Below are positions 42,651-50,828 of a DNA stretch of 64,000 nucleotides, in pieces. Within the stretch, counting starts at the first letter, position 1. Each line of letters opens with the position of its first letter. Under the pieces are notes generated by a model. It did no database searches and was not told where the DNA came from. It was given only the letters and a program-made list of their open reading frames with translations. A program made the translations under genes and the position numbers. Origin of the DNA: Candidatus Hydrogenedentota bacterium (GTDB taxonomy: Bacteria; UBA8481; J006); NCBI GenBank assembly GCA_003697085.1, contig RFFU01000074.1:1-64000 (forward strand), written 5' to 3'.

Positions 42651-44173
42651 GAAAGCGCCGTTCGGAGAACGCGAACCATTTCCGGGGGTTTCGTCGAGCC
42701 CGCCGGGTGAAGACGCCGGTGAATTCCACCGAGAAGAAGATTCGTTCGCACGAAGGGAATTGCGCTTCGCGGTCCATGGCGTTCGAGGTAGCGCAGTCGT
42801 CCCCGCGCCAACCGCTCCCAGACAATCCAGGAGTTTTCGGTGCTTCCTCTTCCGTAGTGAACGACCGGTCCCACCGGAAGATAACCGATACGGTATCCGG
42901 CCTTGCGCATCCGGCGGCAGAGGTCGGGATCGTCAAAGTACATCCGGAAGGTTTCATCGATTCCACCGGTTCGTTCGAGTGCCTCGCGGCGCAAGGCGAC
43001 GAAGGCGAAGGAGACCGAGGCGAGATTCCGATGCTCGCTTTCATATTCACGCGGATCTCGAATCAATAGTCTGTTGTGCCAACGCCGATAACGCGGCGTT
43101 CTTCCAAGCCATGCATCCACGAGCCCCTGTTCCAAAAGCGTCTTCCAACCATAATCGTCGCGAACAAGGTTGAAATACGGACGTCCGGAGCCATCCTCCA
43201 TCCGACACGTCACCGCTCCGAGACCTCGATGCTTCTCCAGAAATCCAATCAGCGGTTCGAACGGGTCGATGGGAAACGAGAGATCACTGTTGCAAAGAAA
43301 CAATATCTCCGCGCGACTCGCTTCCAATCCGTCATTCACGCTCGCCGCATATCCCCGATTCCGTTCGTGAGCGATGAGACGAATTTCCGGATATCTTTCC
43401 CTCACGAACTCGGCGCTTCCGTCGGTCGAAGCGTCATCGACGACGGTAACGGGAATCGCGATGCGCAGGCGGCTCAGGCTTCGAAGAATTTCGGCAAGAT
43501 ACTCGCGGGTGTTGTAGTTGGTAACGATAATTTCCGCAGGATCTTCCTTTGTCAGCGAAGACGTTTTTCGAGCGGAGCCGATCTTCCAATCGTCTCCTGC
43601 TTTCGCGGCGCCGTCCGGTCGCATCTTCCTCCGTGAGGGGATCGTTCGGATTCGCGGCGGTTCGAATCGAATGAGAGAGAGAATCGTGCCGAACGAGGCC
43701 GCAGCGAAAACGGGAGGGAGAAGGAGAGCCTCAATCAGCCCGGTAAAGAGAGACCGTATCAGGGTTCTTCTTCGCGCCCGCCGACACTCTTTCGGCGACA
43801 ACATTCGAATATCCCCGCGCGAAAGACACGCGTGAACCGAGGACGCCCCGAGGGAATAAAGCCGGCCGGCAAGCCGTAACAGAGCCGCGGATTCATCGAT
43901 TCCGGCGATGACGACGCGATCGAAAACGTGCGGCTTTACCTCGAACTTCCCGGAATCAGGAAGGAGGTTTTGGTCGAAGGAACGTTGAAGAACGAGCGAC
44001 TCCCCGTTCGGTCTCTTCCGGAAGGAAAAACCGTTCCGTTCCGCCAAAGCCGCCTCCTCGGATCGAATCATACAGATCCGCGTCGAAGACTCCTGACCGG
44101 GGATCGAAAAGGGCGTCTCCAACGCGCGCCGAACCTCGTCGGACCACCTCAATACAAGCCAGAGCTCCTTCAT
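42647..44173 (-). CDS. Family 2 glycosyltransferase (rhamnosyltransferase-like) with extra N-terminal domain
   Basis: 508 residues. From about 213 it is a GT2 enzyme of the WcaE/rhamnosyltransferase type: EIIVTNYNTREYLAEILRSL, ITVVDDASTDGSAEFVRERY, NRGYAASVNDGLEASRAEIL, LCNSDLSFPIDPFEPLIGFL and GGIDETFRMYFDDPDLCRRM. Residues 1-190 are a separate unit (ELWLVLRWSDEVRRALETPF, FDRVVIAGIDESAALLRLAG) ending in a hydrophobic stretch (LFTGLIEALLLPPVFAAASF). ATG 44173 marks the start; upstream the frame is open but antisense to the OmpA gene. The extra unit may correspond to those of its two neighbours. Confidence 0.85.
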   Translation of the reverse strand: MKELWLVLRWSDEVRRALETPFSIPGQESSTRICMIRSEEAALAERNGFSFRKRPNGESLVLQRSFDQNLLPDSGKFEVKPHVFDRVVIAGIDESAALLRLAGRLYSLGASSVHACLSRGDIRMLSPKECRRARRRTLIRSLFTGLIEALLLPPVFAAASFGTILSLIRFEPPRIRTIPSRRKMRPDGAAKAGDDWKIGSARKTSSLTKEDPAEIIVTNYNTREYLAEILRSLSRLRIAIPVTVVDDASTDGSAEFVRERYPEIRLIAHERNRGYAASVNDGLEASRAEILFLCNSDLSFPIDPFEPLIGFLEKHRGLGAVTCRMEDGSGRPYFNLVRDDYGWKTLLEQGLVDAWLGRTPRYRRWHNRLLIRDPREYESEHRNLASVSFAFVALRREALERTGGIDETFRMYFDDPDLCRRMRKAGYRIGYLPVGPVVHYGRGSTENSWIVWERLARGRLRYLERHGPRSAIPFVRTNLLLGGIHRRLHPAGSTKPPEMVRVLRTALS

Positions 44174-44235
44174 AGAGCCATCATACGCCCCCCGATTCTT
44201 TTCCACAACCGCGGCCGCAACGACGTTTCTCTCCC

Positions 44236-44265
44236 TTACCAAGAGCGGTCTCCGTGTTGTATAAT
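44236..44265 (+). promoter_or_regulatory. Promoter of the OmpA-type gene
   Basis: TTACCA (44236-44241), 18-base spacer, perfect TATAAT (44260-44265). Predicted start at about 44272; translation begins at GTG 44273 or ATG 44276, with no ribosome-binding site, so a leaderless mRNA is likely. Confidence 0.6.
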
Positions 44266-44275
44266 TCCCCCCGTG

Positions 44276-45730
44276 ATGAGAGCACGGATTTTCACGATAC
44301 GGGCATTCTTGCTTTTGGTTCTTGCGATCGCATCCGGTTGTGCTCAGGCGGACGTGGTGATTGCGAAGGCGGAACAGACGATCGAGAAGGCGCGGGAAGT
44401 GCGCGCCGAGGAATTTGCTCCCGACTATTACCGCCAAGCGGTCGACCGGCTCGCGGAAGCGAAGCGCTATCAGCAGAGCAACAACGCGGCGGCGCTCGAG
44501 AACGCCGAGAAGGCGCTCGATGCCGCCCAACGGGCCTACGAACTCGCCGCCGTCCACTTCGAACTGGCTCAAACCCGCGAAGAGCTCGAACGAACGAAGG
44601 AGGAGGCGCGGAAGAAACTCGACGCGTTGACAAAAGAACTGTTGAAATTACGCGCTGACCGGGACCGGCTCGAGGCGGCGGCGCGCCAAGCCGAAAAAGA
44701 ACGCGACGCGCTCCGCGCCGATCTCGAGAAACAATCGCGTCTTCTGGCTGATCTGAAGTCGGAGAAAGAATCTCTCGGCCGAGAACTCGATTCTCTCAAC
44801 AACCAGATCGCGACGTTGAGTGAGGCGCGGGAGAAACTTCAGTCCGACAGAGAATCCCTGCGGAAGGAATTGGAGAAACGCACGAAGGAATTGGAGGAAT
44901 TGGCGGCGCGAGGCGATTCTTTGGCGAAGCAGGTTGCGGAACTGGCCGCTCACCGCGCCAGTCTTGAAAAGGCGCTGGCGGAAAAGGATCGCGAGGTCTC
45001 GAAGATGAAGGCGGCGGCGGATTCTCTCCGAAAGGAGATTGCGACGCGGGAAGAGGCGTTGGCGAAGGAGAGAAGAGCGCTCGAAGACCTCCAAAAACAG
45101 CGCGAGGAGGCCGAGGGTCTTCTCGAAAGCCTCCGAAAACAGAGCGAAGAGGAGCGCGCGGCGCTGGAGAAGCAACTCCGGGAATTCGAAACGGCGAAGA
45201 AACGATCCGAAGAAGCCTTGCTTGCGGCGAAACAGGAATTGAAGCGGCACGAAGAGGAGTTGGCGAAGGCGAAGAAAGAGAACGAGAAATTGATGCGCGA
45301 CCTCAGCGGCCTGCAGAATGAACAGGTTCGTCTTCGTGAGGAGTCGGATCGCATAACGCTCACCTTCGTGGATAAGATTCTCTTCGAGTCCGGGAAGGCG
45401 GAGATTCAGCCCGAAGGGAAGGAGGCGCTGAAGAAGGTCGCCGAGATTTTGAAGCAGTATCCCGACCGGATCGTGCAGGTTGCCGGTCATACCGATACGG
45501 TGCCGATCACAAGTGCGCGCTTCCCGAGCAACTGGGATCTCTCCGTGGCGCGAGCCGTGACCGTCCTGCGGTTTCTCTTGGAGAGTGAGCCGGATCTGAA
45601 TCCGCGCCGGTTCATCGCCGCCGGGTTCGGCGAGTATCGGCCCGTGGCGACGAATCAAACGGAGGCCGGACGAAGAGAGAACCGCCGCGTCGAGATCGTC
45701 ATTCTGAAGGGGAAGTTCGTCATCGAGTAG
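44276..45730 (+). CDS. OmpA-family lipoprotein with long coiled coil
   Basis: 484 residues. A lipoprotein signal ends at IASGC (Cys22). A helical DUF4398-like section (about 25-100, YYRQAVDRLAEAKRYQQSNN) runs into a long coiled coil rich in Lys/Glu/Leu heptads to about 355. The C-terminal OmpA domain (about 360-480) has FESGKAEIQPEGKEALKKVA, AGHTDTVPI, NWDLSVARAVTVLRFL, GFGEYRPVATNQTEAGRREN and RRVEIVILK, which bind peptidoglycan. It should tether outer membrane to cell wall across a wide periplasm. It is the best evidence in the window for a Gram-negative envelope. Confidence 0.9.
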   Translation: MRARIFTIRAFLLLVLAIASGCAQADVVIAKAEQTIEKAREVRAEEFAPDYYRQAVDRLAEAKRYQQSNNAAALENAEKALDAAQRAYELAAVHFELAQTREELERTKEEARKKLDALTKELLKLRADRDRLEAAARQAEKERDALRADLEKQSRLLADLKSEKESLGRELDSLNNQIATLSEAREKLQSDRESLRKELEKRTKELEELAARGDSLAKQVAELAAHRASLEKALAEKDREVSKMKAAADSLRKEIATREEALAKERRALEDLQKQREEAEGLLESLRKQSEEERAALEKQLREFETAKKRSEEALLAAKQELKRHEEELAKAKKENEKLMRDLSGLQNEQVRLREESDRITLTFVDKILFESGKAEIQPEGKEALKKVAEILKQYPDRIVQVAGHTDTVPITSARFPSNWDLSVARAVTVLRFLLESEPDLNPRRFIAAGFGEYRPVATNQTEAGRRENRRVEIVILKGKFVIE

Positions 45731-45927
45731 AGGGCGGGGGGGCGATGGATTCTCCTGATTTATCTTTGTTCCGAGGCTTCTCATCGGAACGGCGGAGACA
45801 GGCGAAATCCGTTGCGTTTGGTTGCGGAGCCGAGGTGGAGGAACGACGAGCCTAGTAGAGAAGGGGAACAGCCGAAGAGGATTACGGGTGCAAGGCAAAT
45901 TTTGGGCAAGGTCAAATTTAGCCAAAC

Positions 45928-46102
45928 AGGTATTCCTGGGAGCGCAGGCCCGCCTGCTGGCAGGCAGGCATCTTGCCTCTGCAATGACGGACTCGGAGAA
46001 GGTTACCTTTCGGCCGCCCCGATCCTATGCAGGGGGTTCGCCTAGGGAGTGGTCTGATACGATTCGGCGAAAGCTTCCCGTTTTTCGCCATGCACCTGAG
46101 AA
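45928..46102 (+). repeat. Composite repeat: palindrome plus conserved 130-bp tail
   Basis: GGGAGCGCAGGCCCGCCTGC / GGCAGGCAGGCATCTTGCC followed by about 130 bases that match the minus-strand copy at 31858-32090. The two copies agree as DNA but differ by indels that shift any reading frame, so the tail is not coding. The rest of the gap 45731-46158 shows nothing else. Confidence 0.8.
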
Positions 46103-46158
46103 TTACAAAGAGAAAGAGATAGAATATTCGGGGAAGTTCTTGTAATCTCGGCTCGAGC

Positions 46159-46233
46159 GGCGGCGTAGCTCAGAGGTAGAGCAGAGGTCTCATAAGCCTC
46201 GTGTCGGCGGTTCGATTCCGCCCGCCGCTACCA
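46159..46233 (+). tRNA. tRNA-Met (CAT), elongator
   Basis: Full cloverleaf: acceptor GGCGGCG/CGCCGCT (G1-T72 wobble), T8-A9, D-arm GCTC/GAGC, anticodon stem GAGGT/GCCTC with loop CTCATAA (CAT), T-arm GGCGG-TTCGATT-CCGCC, discriminator A, and encoded CCA at 46231-46233. The paired first base and absence of three stacked G-C pairs in the anticodon stem exclude an initiator. A CAT tRNA-Ile2 (lysidine) cannot be wholly excluded. Confidence 0.93.
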
Positions 46234-46298
46234 AGGCGGTGACGGTGCCTCTTCTTCTGCGGGAGGGAAGCGGTTTTGGACGAAGGCGGGGGTGGCCT

Positions 46299-46967
46299 AT
46301 GAAAATCAATCGTGTTTATACGCGCGCGGGCGATGACGGAACAACGGCGTTGTTGGGTGGAGGACGGGTTCCGAAGGACTCGGTGCGCGTCGAGGCTTAC
46401 GGAACACTTGATGAACTCCAATCGATTCTCGGGCTTTTGCGCGCTGAACTGCGCGGAATCGTCGAATCCGGCGGGCAAGACAGTGCTTTCGCCACCGGTG
46501 TCCTCAATGACCTCCACGCTCTCCAGAACGACCTTTTCGATATCGGCCGGAGGCTTTCGATTTTCGGCGGCAATTCCGAGGCCGGCGCCGAACCGTTCGA
46601 CGAGAAACGAGTGCGGTTCTTGGAGTACCGCATCGACGAGGGCACGGCGGATTTGCCCGAGTTGCGTTCGTTCATACTCTCCGGAGGAGGTCGGTTCTCG
46701 GCGCTGGCTCATTTCGCGAGAACGGTCTCACGGCGCGCCGAGCGGATCGTCGTGGCGCTTGCGCGTTCCGAGCCCGTCTCGAGCGTCACACTTGCCTATC
46801 TCAATCGCCTTTCCGATTATCTCTTCGTCCTGGCACGGCGTCTGGCCGCCCATTTCGGCGAAAGCGAACCGTTGTGGGAAACACCGCTGAAGAAGGAATC
46901 TCAACAAGAAGATACCTCGCCGCCCCCGCAAGTCGAAGGAGAAGGGGGAACGCCGGCTGGGAAATGA
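46299..46967 (+). CDS. pduO: ATP:cob(I)alamin adenosyltransferase, PduO type
   Basis: 222 residues. The PduO/MMAB signatures are present: INRVYTRAGDDGTTALLGGG, RVEAYGTLDELQSILGLLRA, RRLSIFGG, FILSGGGRFSALAHFARTVS (usually FILPGG) and RTVSRRAERIVVAL plus LNRLSDYLFVLARRLA. It transfers the adenosyl group from ATP to cob(I)alamin, making coenzyme B12. The C-terminal 25 residues are low-complexity. ATG 46299 is the start (GGGGGTGG upstream); an earlier in-frame start lies too close to the tRNA. It is sandwiched between two tRNA-Met genes. Confidence 0.93.
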   Translation: MKINRVYTRAGDDGTTALLGGGRVPKDSVRVEAYGTLDELQSILGLLRAELRGIVESGGQDSAFATGVLNDLHALQNDLFDIGRRLSIFGGNSEAGAEPFDEKRVRFLEYRIDEGTADLPELRSFILSGGGRFSALAHFARTVSRRAERIVVALARSEPVSSVTLAYLNRLSDYLFVLARRLAAHFGESEPLWETPLKKESQQEDTSPPPQVEGEGGTPAGK

Positions 46968-46969
46968 CG

Positions 46970-47043
46970 TAGCGGGGGGAGGATTTGAACCTCCGACCTC
47001 TGGGTTATGAGCCCAGCGAGCTACCAGACTGCTCTACCCCGCG
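46970..47043 (-). tRNA. tRNA-fMet (CAT), initiator
   Basis: Acceptor CGCGGGG/CCCCGCT with the first pair mismatched (C1 against T72), D-arm GAGC-AGTCTGGTA-GCTC, anticodon stem CTGGG/CCCAG with loop CTCATAA, T-arm GGAGG-TTCAAAT-CCTCC. The 1:72 mismatch and three G-C pairs next to the anticodon loop mark an initiator. CCA is not encoded (the next bases are CGT), unlike the elongator tRNA nearby. Confidence 0.95.
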
Positions 47044-47154
47044 TCGCTGAAGGGTATCCTATTCACGTTTCTCGAAATTTCAAGACGAATTTTTGGACGA
47101 GTTGGGAATGCACATCTACAGTACGAGACACCTGGAGGGGCCGCTGCCGCGTTG

Positions 47155-47612
47155 TGTCCTTCCGACGCGCGTCTTCGATGTCAATCCGAGGCACGCATCT
47201 TCTGTCATTCCGATGCGCGTCTCTTCTATCATTCCGGGGCGCGTCTTTTCTGTCATTCCGAGGCGCTTTGGCGCCGAGGAATCCCCTTCCCGTGGTATCC
47301 CGCGTTTTGTCATTCCGAGCGCCAGCGAGGAATCCCCTCGGCGCGGTATCCCGCGGGAAGGGCAAGGGCAAAAGCAAGGCCAAGAATAAGGGAATGGGGA
47401 AGGGAAAGGAAAAAGGGAATGGGAAGCGTGTCCTGGTAGCGCAGGCAATCTGCTTGCAAGGATGGGGCGCAGGTTCTCCAACCTGCAGGGCCGATCGGCA
47501 CTCGTGGGGGATTCCTCGTCGGGCTTCGCCCTCCTCGGAATGACAAGTATGGTGTCGGATTGCGCCTGCCTGCCGGCAGGGCCTCCTCAGAATGACACGC
47601 CTGGGGGGCGGG
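47155..47612 (+). repeat. Large composite repeat block
   Basis: The 811-base gap 47044-47854 is mostly repeats. Five degenerate GTCATTCCGA(G/T)GCGC modules come first (47155-47340), then GCGCGGTATCCCGCGGGAAG, a GA-rich tract (47355-47425), GGAAGCGTGTCCTGGTAGCG, palindromes GCAGGCAATCTGCTTGC and GCGCAGGTTCTCCAACCTGC (47435-47490), and GGGGGATTCCTCGTCGG ... GGAATGACA modules. 47613-47854 show no gene or recognised signal. Confidence 0.8.
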
Positions 47613-47854
47613 ATCGGCCAAACGCAGACTGGAGAGTCCGCGCTCTATAACTCGGCGAAAATCGAGTGTAGGTTATCCAGCTCCATTGGGAGCGAACGTT
47701 TTCTTGACAGTACCGCCGTTCGACGTGGATCGGGAACGATTCTTGCTACCATCATCGCCGGTCGATTTTGAATCGCCCGATCGCCGCTGTCTGATTTCCC
47801 GAAACGGCTTTCGGACGTCGCTGAAAATGACTCTCTACGCACGGTGACTGTCAG

Positions 47855-48919
47855 ATGGGCGTTTTTGAGATGCAAGAAAATGTCATAACGGCACGGCGGA
47901 TTCTTTGCGGCCGTTCTTCCTTTTCAATCCCTTTCCATTCCTTTCTAGCGGTTTTCGCGGCCGCACTTGTTTTCGCGTCACCGGCGCCGGCGACAACAGC
48001 CGCCGCGGACTCGGCCCCCGTGAATCGATCTTTTCCGCCGCCGCGTTCCTCCACTCCGTCCGTCCCCGCGCTCGTCACGCCCACGCCTCTTCGACGGCCA
48101 CTCCCGCCCGACGCGGACTTCCAGGATCAGATCCGCCTCGGCGTCGAGACCTCCCGCGACAGCCTCCCCTTAGGGGATTCGGTTTCAGTCACGATCACAA
48201 TTGCCACGCGGGGAACCCCGATCATTTTCGATCCGATCGACCATCTTCCCACCCGCGGCCTCCGCCTCATCGGCTCCCGCCACGAGGTTCTCTCGGAAGG
48301 GGCGGAAACCGCTTCTCTCCGCGTCACCCGCTTCCGTTTTCTCTTCCGCGCCTCCGAACTCGGAATGGCGTATCTCGAACCGATTCGATTCCGCTATCGT
48401 GTTTCCTCGGATACTGCGGAACGGATTCTCTTTTCTCCCCAGATCGGATTTCTGGTGATACGCGGTGCGGAGGTGAATCAAACCCATCGCGGTCTCTTTA
48501 TCGTTGGGGGGATAACGTTACTGATTCTGTTCTTGCTGGGGGGAGCGCTTTTCGTTTTGCGTCGCCGGTCCGGGACGGTCGAAAAGGAAGAAGCCGAAGA
48601 GGAGCGGGAGGAAATCATCGCGGAGATGGTGTCCGCCGTAGACGGGGTGGATGTCGAGGACCCGGCGGCGGCGGGGGAGCTCTACCGACTGGCGCGCGAG
48701 TTTGTCCGGCGTTACGATCCGGACGCGCCGTCGTTTCCAACGGCGAAGAATCTTTGTCACTATCTTGCCGAGCGGCATCCCGGTGTCGATGCCGACTTTC
48801 TGCCGCGCCTCGAGGAGCGTCGTTTCGCCAAGAGCATTACGCGGGACGACCTCGTCGTGGAAAAGATGCGGGTCAAGAATTTCATTCGATCTTTCAGAAA
48901 GAGGAGGAAGAGTCAATGA
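47855..48919 (+). CDS. First gene of the Bat-type operon: secreted/membrane protein of unknown function
   Basis: 354 residues. A signal peptide (FLAVFAAALVFASPAPA) and Pro/Ser-rich stretch lead to a beta-sandwich-like extracytoplasmic part (DSLPLGDSVSVTITIATRGT), one membrane helix (LFIVGGITLLILFLLGGALF) and a cytoplasmic helical domain (AAAGELYRLAREFVRRYDPD, KNLCHYLAERH). The layout matches BatD-like proteins in miniature, and also the gene at 50829. Its stop overlaps moxR (ATGA), so it belongs to this operon. Start uncertain: ATG 47855 or 47870. Confidence 0.75.
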   Translation: MGVFEMQENVITARRILCGRSSFSIPFHSFLAVFAAALVFASPAPATTAAADSAPVNRSFPPPRSSTPSVPALVTPTPLRRPLPPDADFQDQIRLGVETSRDSLPLGDSVSVTITIATRGTPIIFDPIDHLPTRGLRLIGSRHEVLSEGAETASLRVTRFRFLFRASELGMAYLEPIRFRYRVSSDTAERILFSPQIGFLVIRGAEVNQTHRGLFIVGGITLLILFLLGGALFVLRRRSGTVEKEEAEEEREEIIAEMVSAVDGVDVEDPAAAGELYRLAREFVRRYDPDAPSFPTAKNLCHYLAERHPGVDADFLPRLEERRFAKSITRDDLVVEKMRVKNFIRSFRKRRKSQ

Positions 48920-49905
48920 ACCCGGAGATTGAAGCGATCCAGAAACGGATCACGGAGACGAGCGGTTTCGTGGAGCCCTTCTTCGAGAGGGCGGGGACGG
49001 TCGTGATCGGACAGAAGAACCTTCTGCGGTCGATCCTGATGACGATTTTGGCGCGGGGGCACATCTTGATCGAGGGCTTGCCGGGCCTGGCGAAGACGCT
49101 GGCCGCGCGCACGACTGCGGCTCTAATCGAGGGGACCTACTCGCGGATCCAGTTCACGCCGGACCTGCTTCCTTCGGACATCACGGGAACGACGATCTAC
49201 AATCAGAACACGGGGAAGTTCGAATCGCGAAAAGGCCCTATCTTCGCGAACATCGTCCTGGCGGACGAGATCAACCGCGCACCGGCGAAGGTCCAATCGG
49301 CGCTTCTGGAGGCGATGCAGGAGCGCCAGGTGACGATCGGCGAAACCTCGTATCCCTTGCCCGATCCGTTTCTCGTTTTGGCGACGGAGAATCCGATCGA
49401 GCAGGAGGGAACGTATCCGTTGCCGGAGGCTCAAATCGACCGATTCCTCTTTAAGATCGATGTTACGTATCCGTCGCGCGAGGAAGAGGAAGAGATTCTC
49501 AAGCGAATGAGCGCGGCGGCGCCGGCGTTGCCGGAGCCGGTGATCACGCAGGAAGGGTTGGCGCGCGCCGTCGAGGCGTACGAAGGCATCTATGTGGACG
49601 AGAAACTCTACGGCTATGTCGCGCGGTTGCTCGAGGCGACCCGCACTCCCGGAAAGGCGGGATTGTCGGATCTGGAGGCGATGATCCAATACGGCGCCTC
49701 GCCCCGGTCCGGAATCTTCCTCGTTCGGGCCGCCAAAGCCAACGCCTTCCTGAACCACCGCGGCTACACGACCCCGGAGGATGTTCGTGAGGTCGCACGG
49801 ACGGTGTTGAGCCACCGGATCATTCCGACGTATGAGGCGGAGGCGGAGAATATCTCGCGCGAAGAGATCATCCTGAAGATACTCGATACCGTCGAAGCGC
49901 CCTGA
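48916..49905 (+). CDS. moxR: MoxR-type AAA+ ATPase
   Basis: 329 residues. The MoxR hallmarks are GHILIEGLPGLAKTLAAR (variant Walker A), RIQFTPDLLPSDITGT, ANIVLADEINRAPAKVQSAL (Walker B), LLEAMQERQVTIG, FLVLATENPIEQEGTYPLPE and IDRFLFKIDV. The C-terminal AAA lid contains GASPRSGIFLVRAAKANAFL. MoxR ATPases work with VWA-domain proteins as chaperones, and the VWA partners lie downstream. The ATG overlaps the previous stop and has GGAGGAAGAGTC as ribosome-binding site. Confidence 0.96.
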   Translation: MNPEIEAIQKRITETSGFVEPFFERAGTVVIGQKNLLRSILMTILARGHILIEGLPGLAKTLAARTTAALIEGTYSRIQFTPDLLPSDITGTTIYNQNTGKFESRKGPIFANIVLADEINRAPAKVQSALLEAMQERQVTIGETSYPLPDPFLVLATENPIEQEGTYPLPEAQIDRFLFKIDVTYPSREEEEEILKRMSAAAPALPEPVITQEGLARAVEAYEGIYVDEKLYGYVARLLEATRTPGKAGLSDLEAMIQYGASPRSGIFLVRAAKANAFLNHRGYTTPEDVREVARTVLSHRIIPTYEAEAENISREEIILKILDTVEAP

Positions 49906-49918
49906 GGAGGTCCCGCGC

Positions 49919-50821
49919 GTGATCGACAAACGCCTTCTGGCTTATCTCCGGCGGCTGGAGTTGGAGAGCCGTTCCCGACTGACCGGCCTCTTCAGCGGGC
50001 GCTACCGGAGCGTCTTTCGCGGCCAAGGAATCGAGATGGCCGATCTGCGTGAGTACATACCCGGCGATGACATCAAGGCGATTCACTGGAAGGTCACGGC
50101 TCGGACCGGAACCCCGCACGTGAAACTCTTCGAGGAGGAGCGGGAGTTGGAGATGATGATCGTCGTGGATGTTTCCGGGTCGCAATCCTTCGGCTCGAAG
50201 CGCAACACGAAGACGGCGACGGCGGCGGAAGCGGCGGCCTTCCTCGCTCTGGCGGCCGGATTCAACAACGATCGGGCCGGACTCGTTCTCTTTTCAGAAA
50301 CGATCGAGCACTTCGTTCCAGCCCGCCGCGGGCGTAATCACGCCCTCCGTCTCGCTCGCGATATTCTCGAGCAGCGTTCCGGTCGCCGGGCGACCGATCT
50401 CGATCGCGCGATCCGCTTTACGGATCGTATTATGAAGAAGCGCGGGATGGTCTTTCTCATCTCCGATTTCCTCGACGAGGGCTACGAACGGGCCTTGAGC
50501 CGGCTCTGCGGTCGGCACGACGTCACCGCTTTGGTGGTCCTCGATCCCCGGGAATGCGCCTTGCCCGACGCCGGCGTGGTTCTTCTTGAGGACGCGGAGA
50601 CGGGAGGGATTCTCGAGGTCGAGACCGGCTCGGAAGAGATTCGTGAATCCTTCGCTACAGCGGCACGAAAGCGGAAACGCGACCTCGAGGTGCAACTGCG
50701 CGGGATCGGCGCCGATGTCGTCTTCCTCTCGACCGATCGCCTCTGTTACCCGGAACTGGTCGCGTTCTTCAACCGCCGCGCGGTCCGGTCGCGGCGCCGT
50801 GAGCGAAGCCGCATTCGGTGA
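49919..50821 (+). CDS. DUF58 protein (VWA-like), MoxR partner
   Basis: 300 residues with the DUF58 core FRGQGIEMADLREYIPGDD and IKAIHWKVTARTGTPHVKLF, then a VWA-like half (MMIVVDVSGSQSFGS with a DxSxS MIDAS, AGLVLFSETIEHFVPARRG, MVFLISDFLDEGYE). DUF58 proteins almost always accompany MoxR. GTG 49919 follows GAGGAGG, a strong ribosome-binding site; the gap to moxR is 13 bases. Confidence 0.93.
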   Translation: MIDKRLLAYLRRLELESRSRLTGLFSGRYRSVFRGQGIEMADLREYIPGDDIKAIHWKVTARTGTPHVKLFEEERELEMMIVVDVSGSQSFGSKRNTKTATAAEAAAFLALAAGFNNDRAGLVLFSETIEHFVPARRGRNHALRLARDILEQRSGRRATDLDRAIRFTDRIMKKRGMVFLISDFLDEGYERALSRLCGRHDVTALVVLDPRECALPDAGVVLLEDAETGGILEVETGSEEIRESFATAARKRKRDLEVQLRGIGADVVFLSTDRLCYPELVAFFNRRAVRSRRRERSRIR

Positions 50822-50828
50822 TCCGGCT

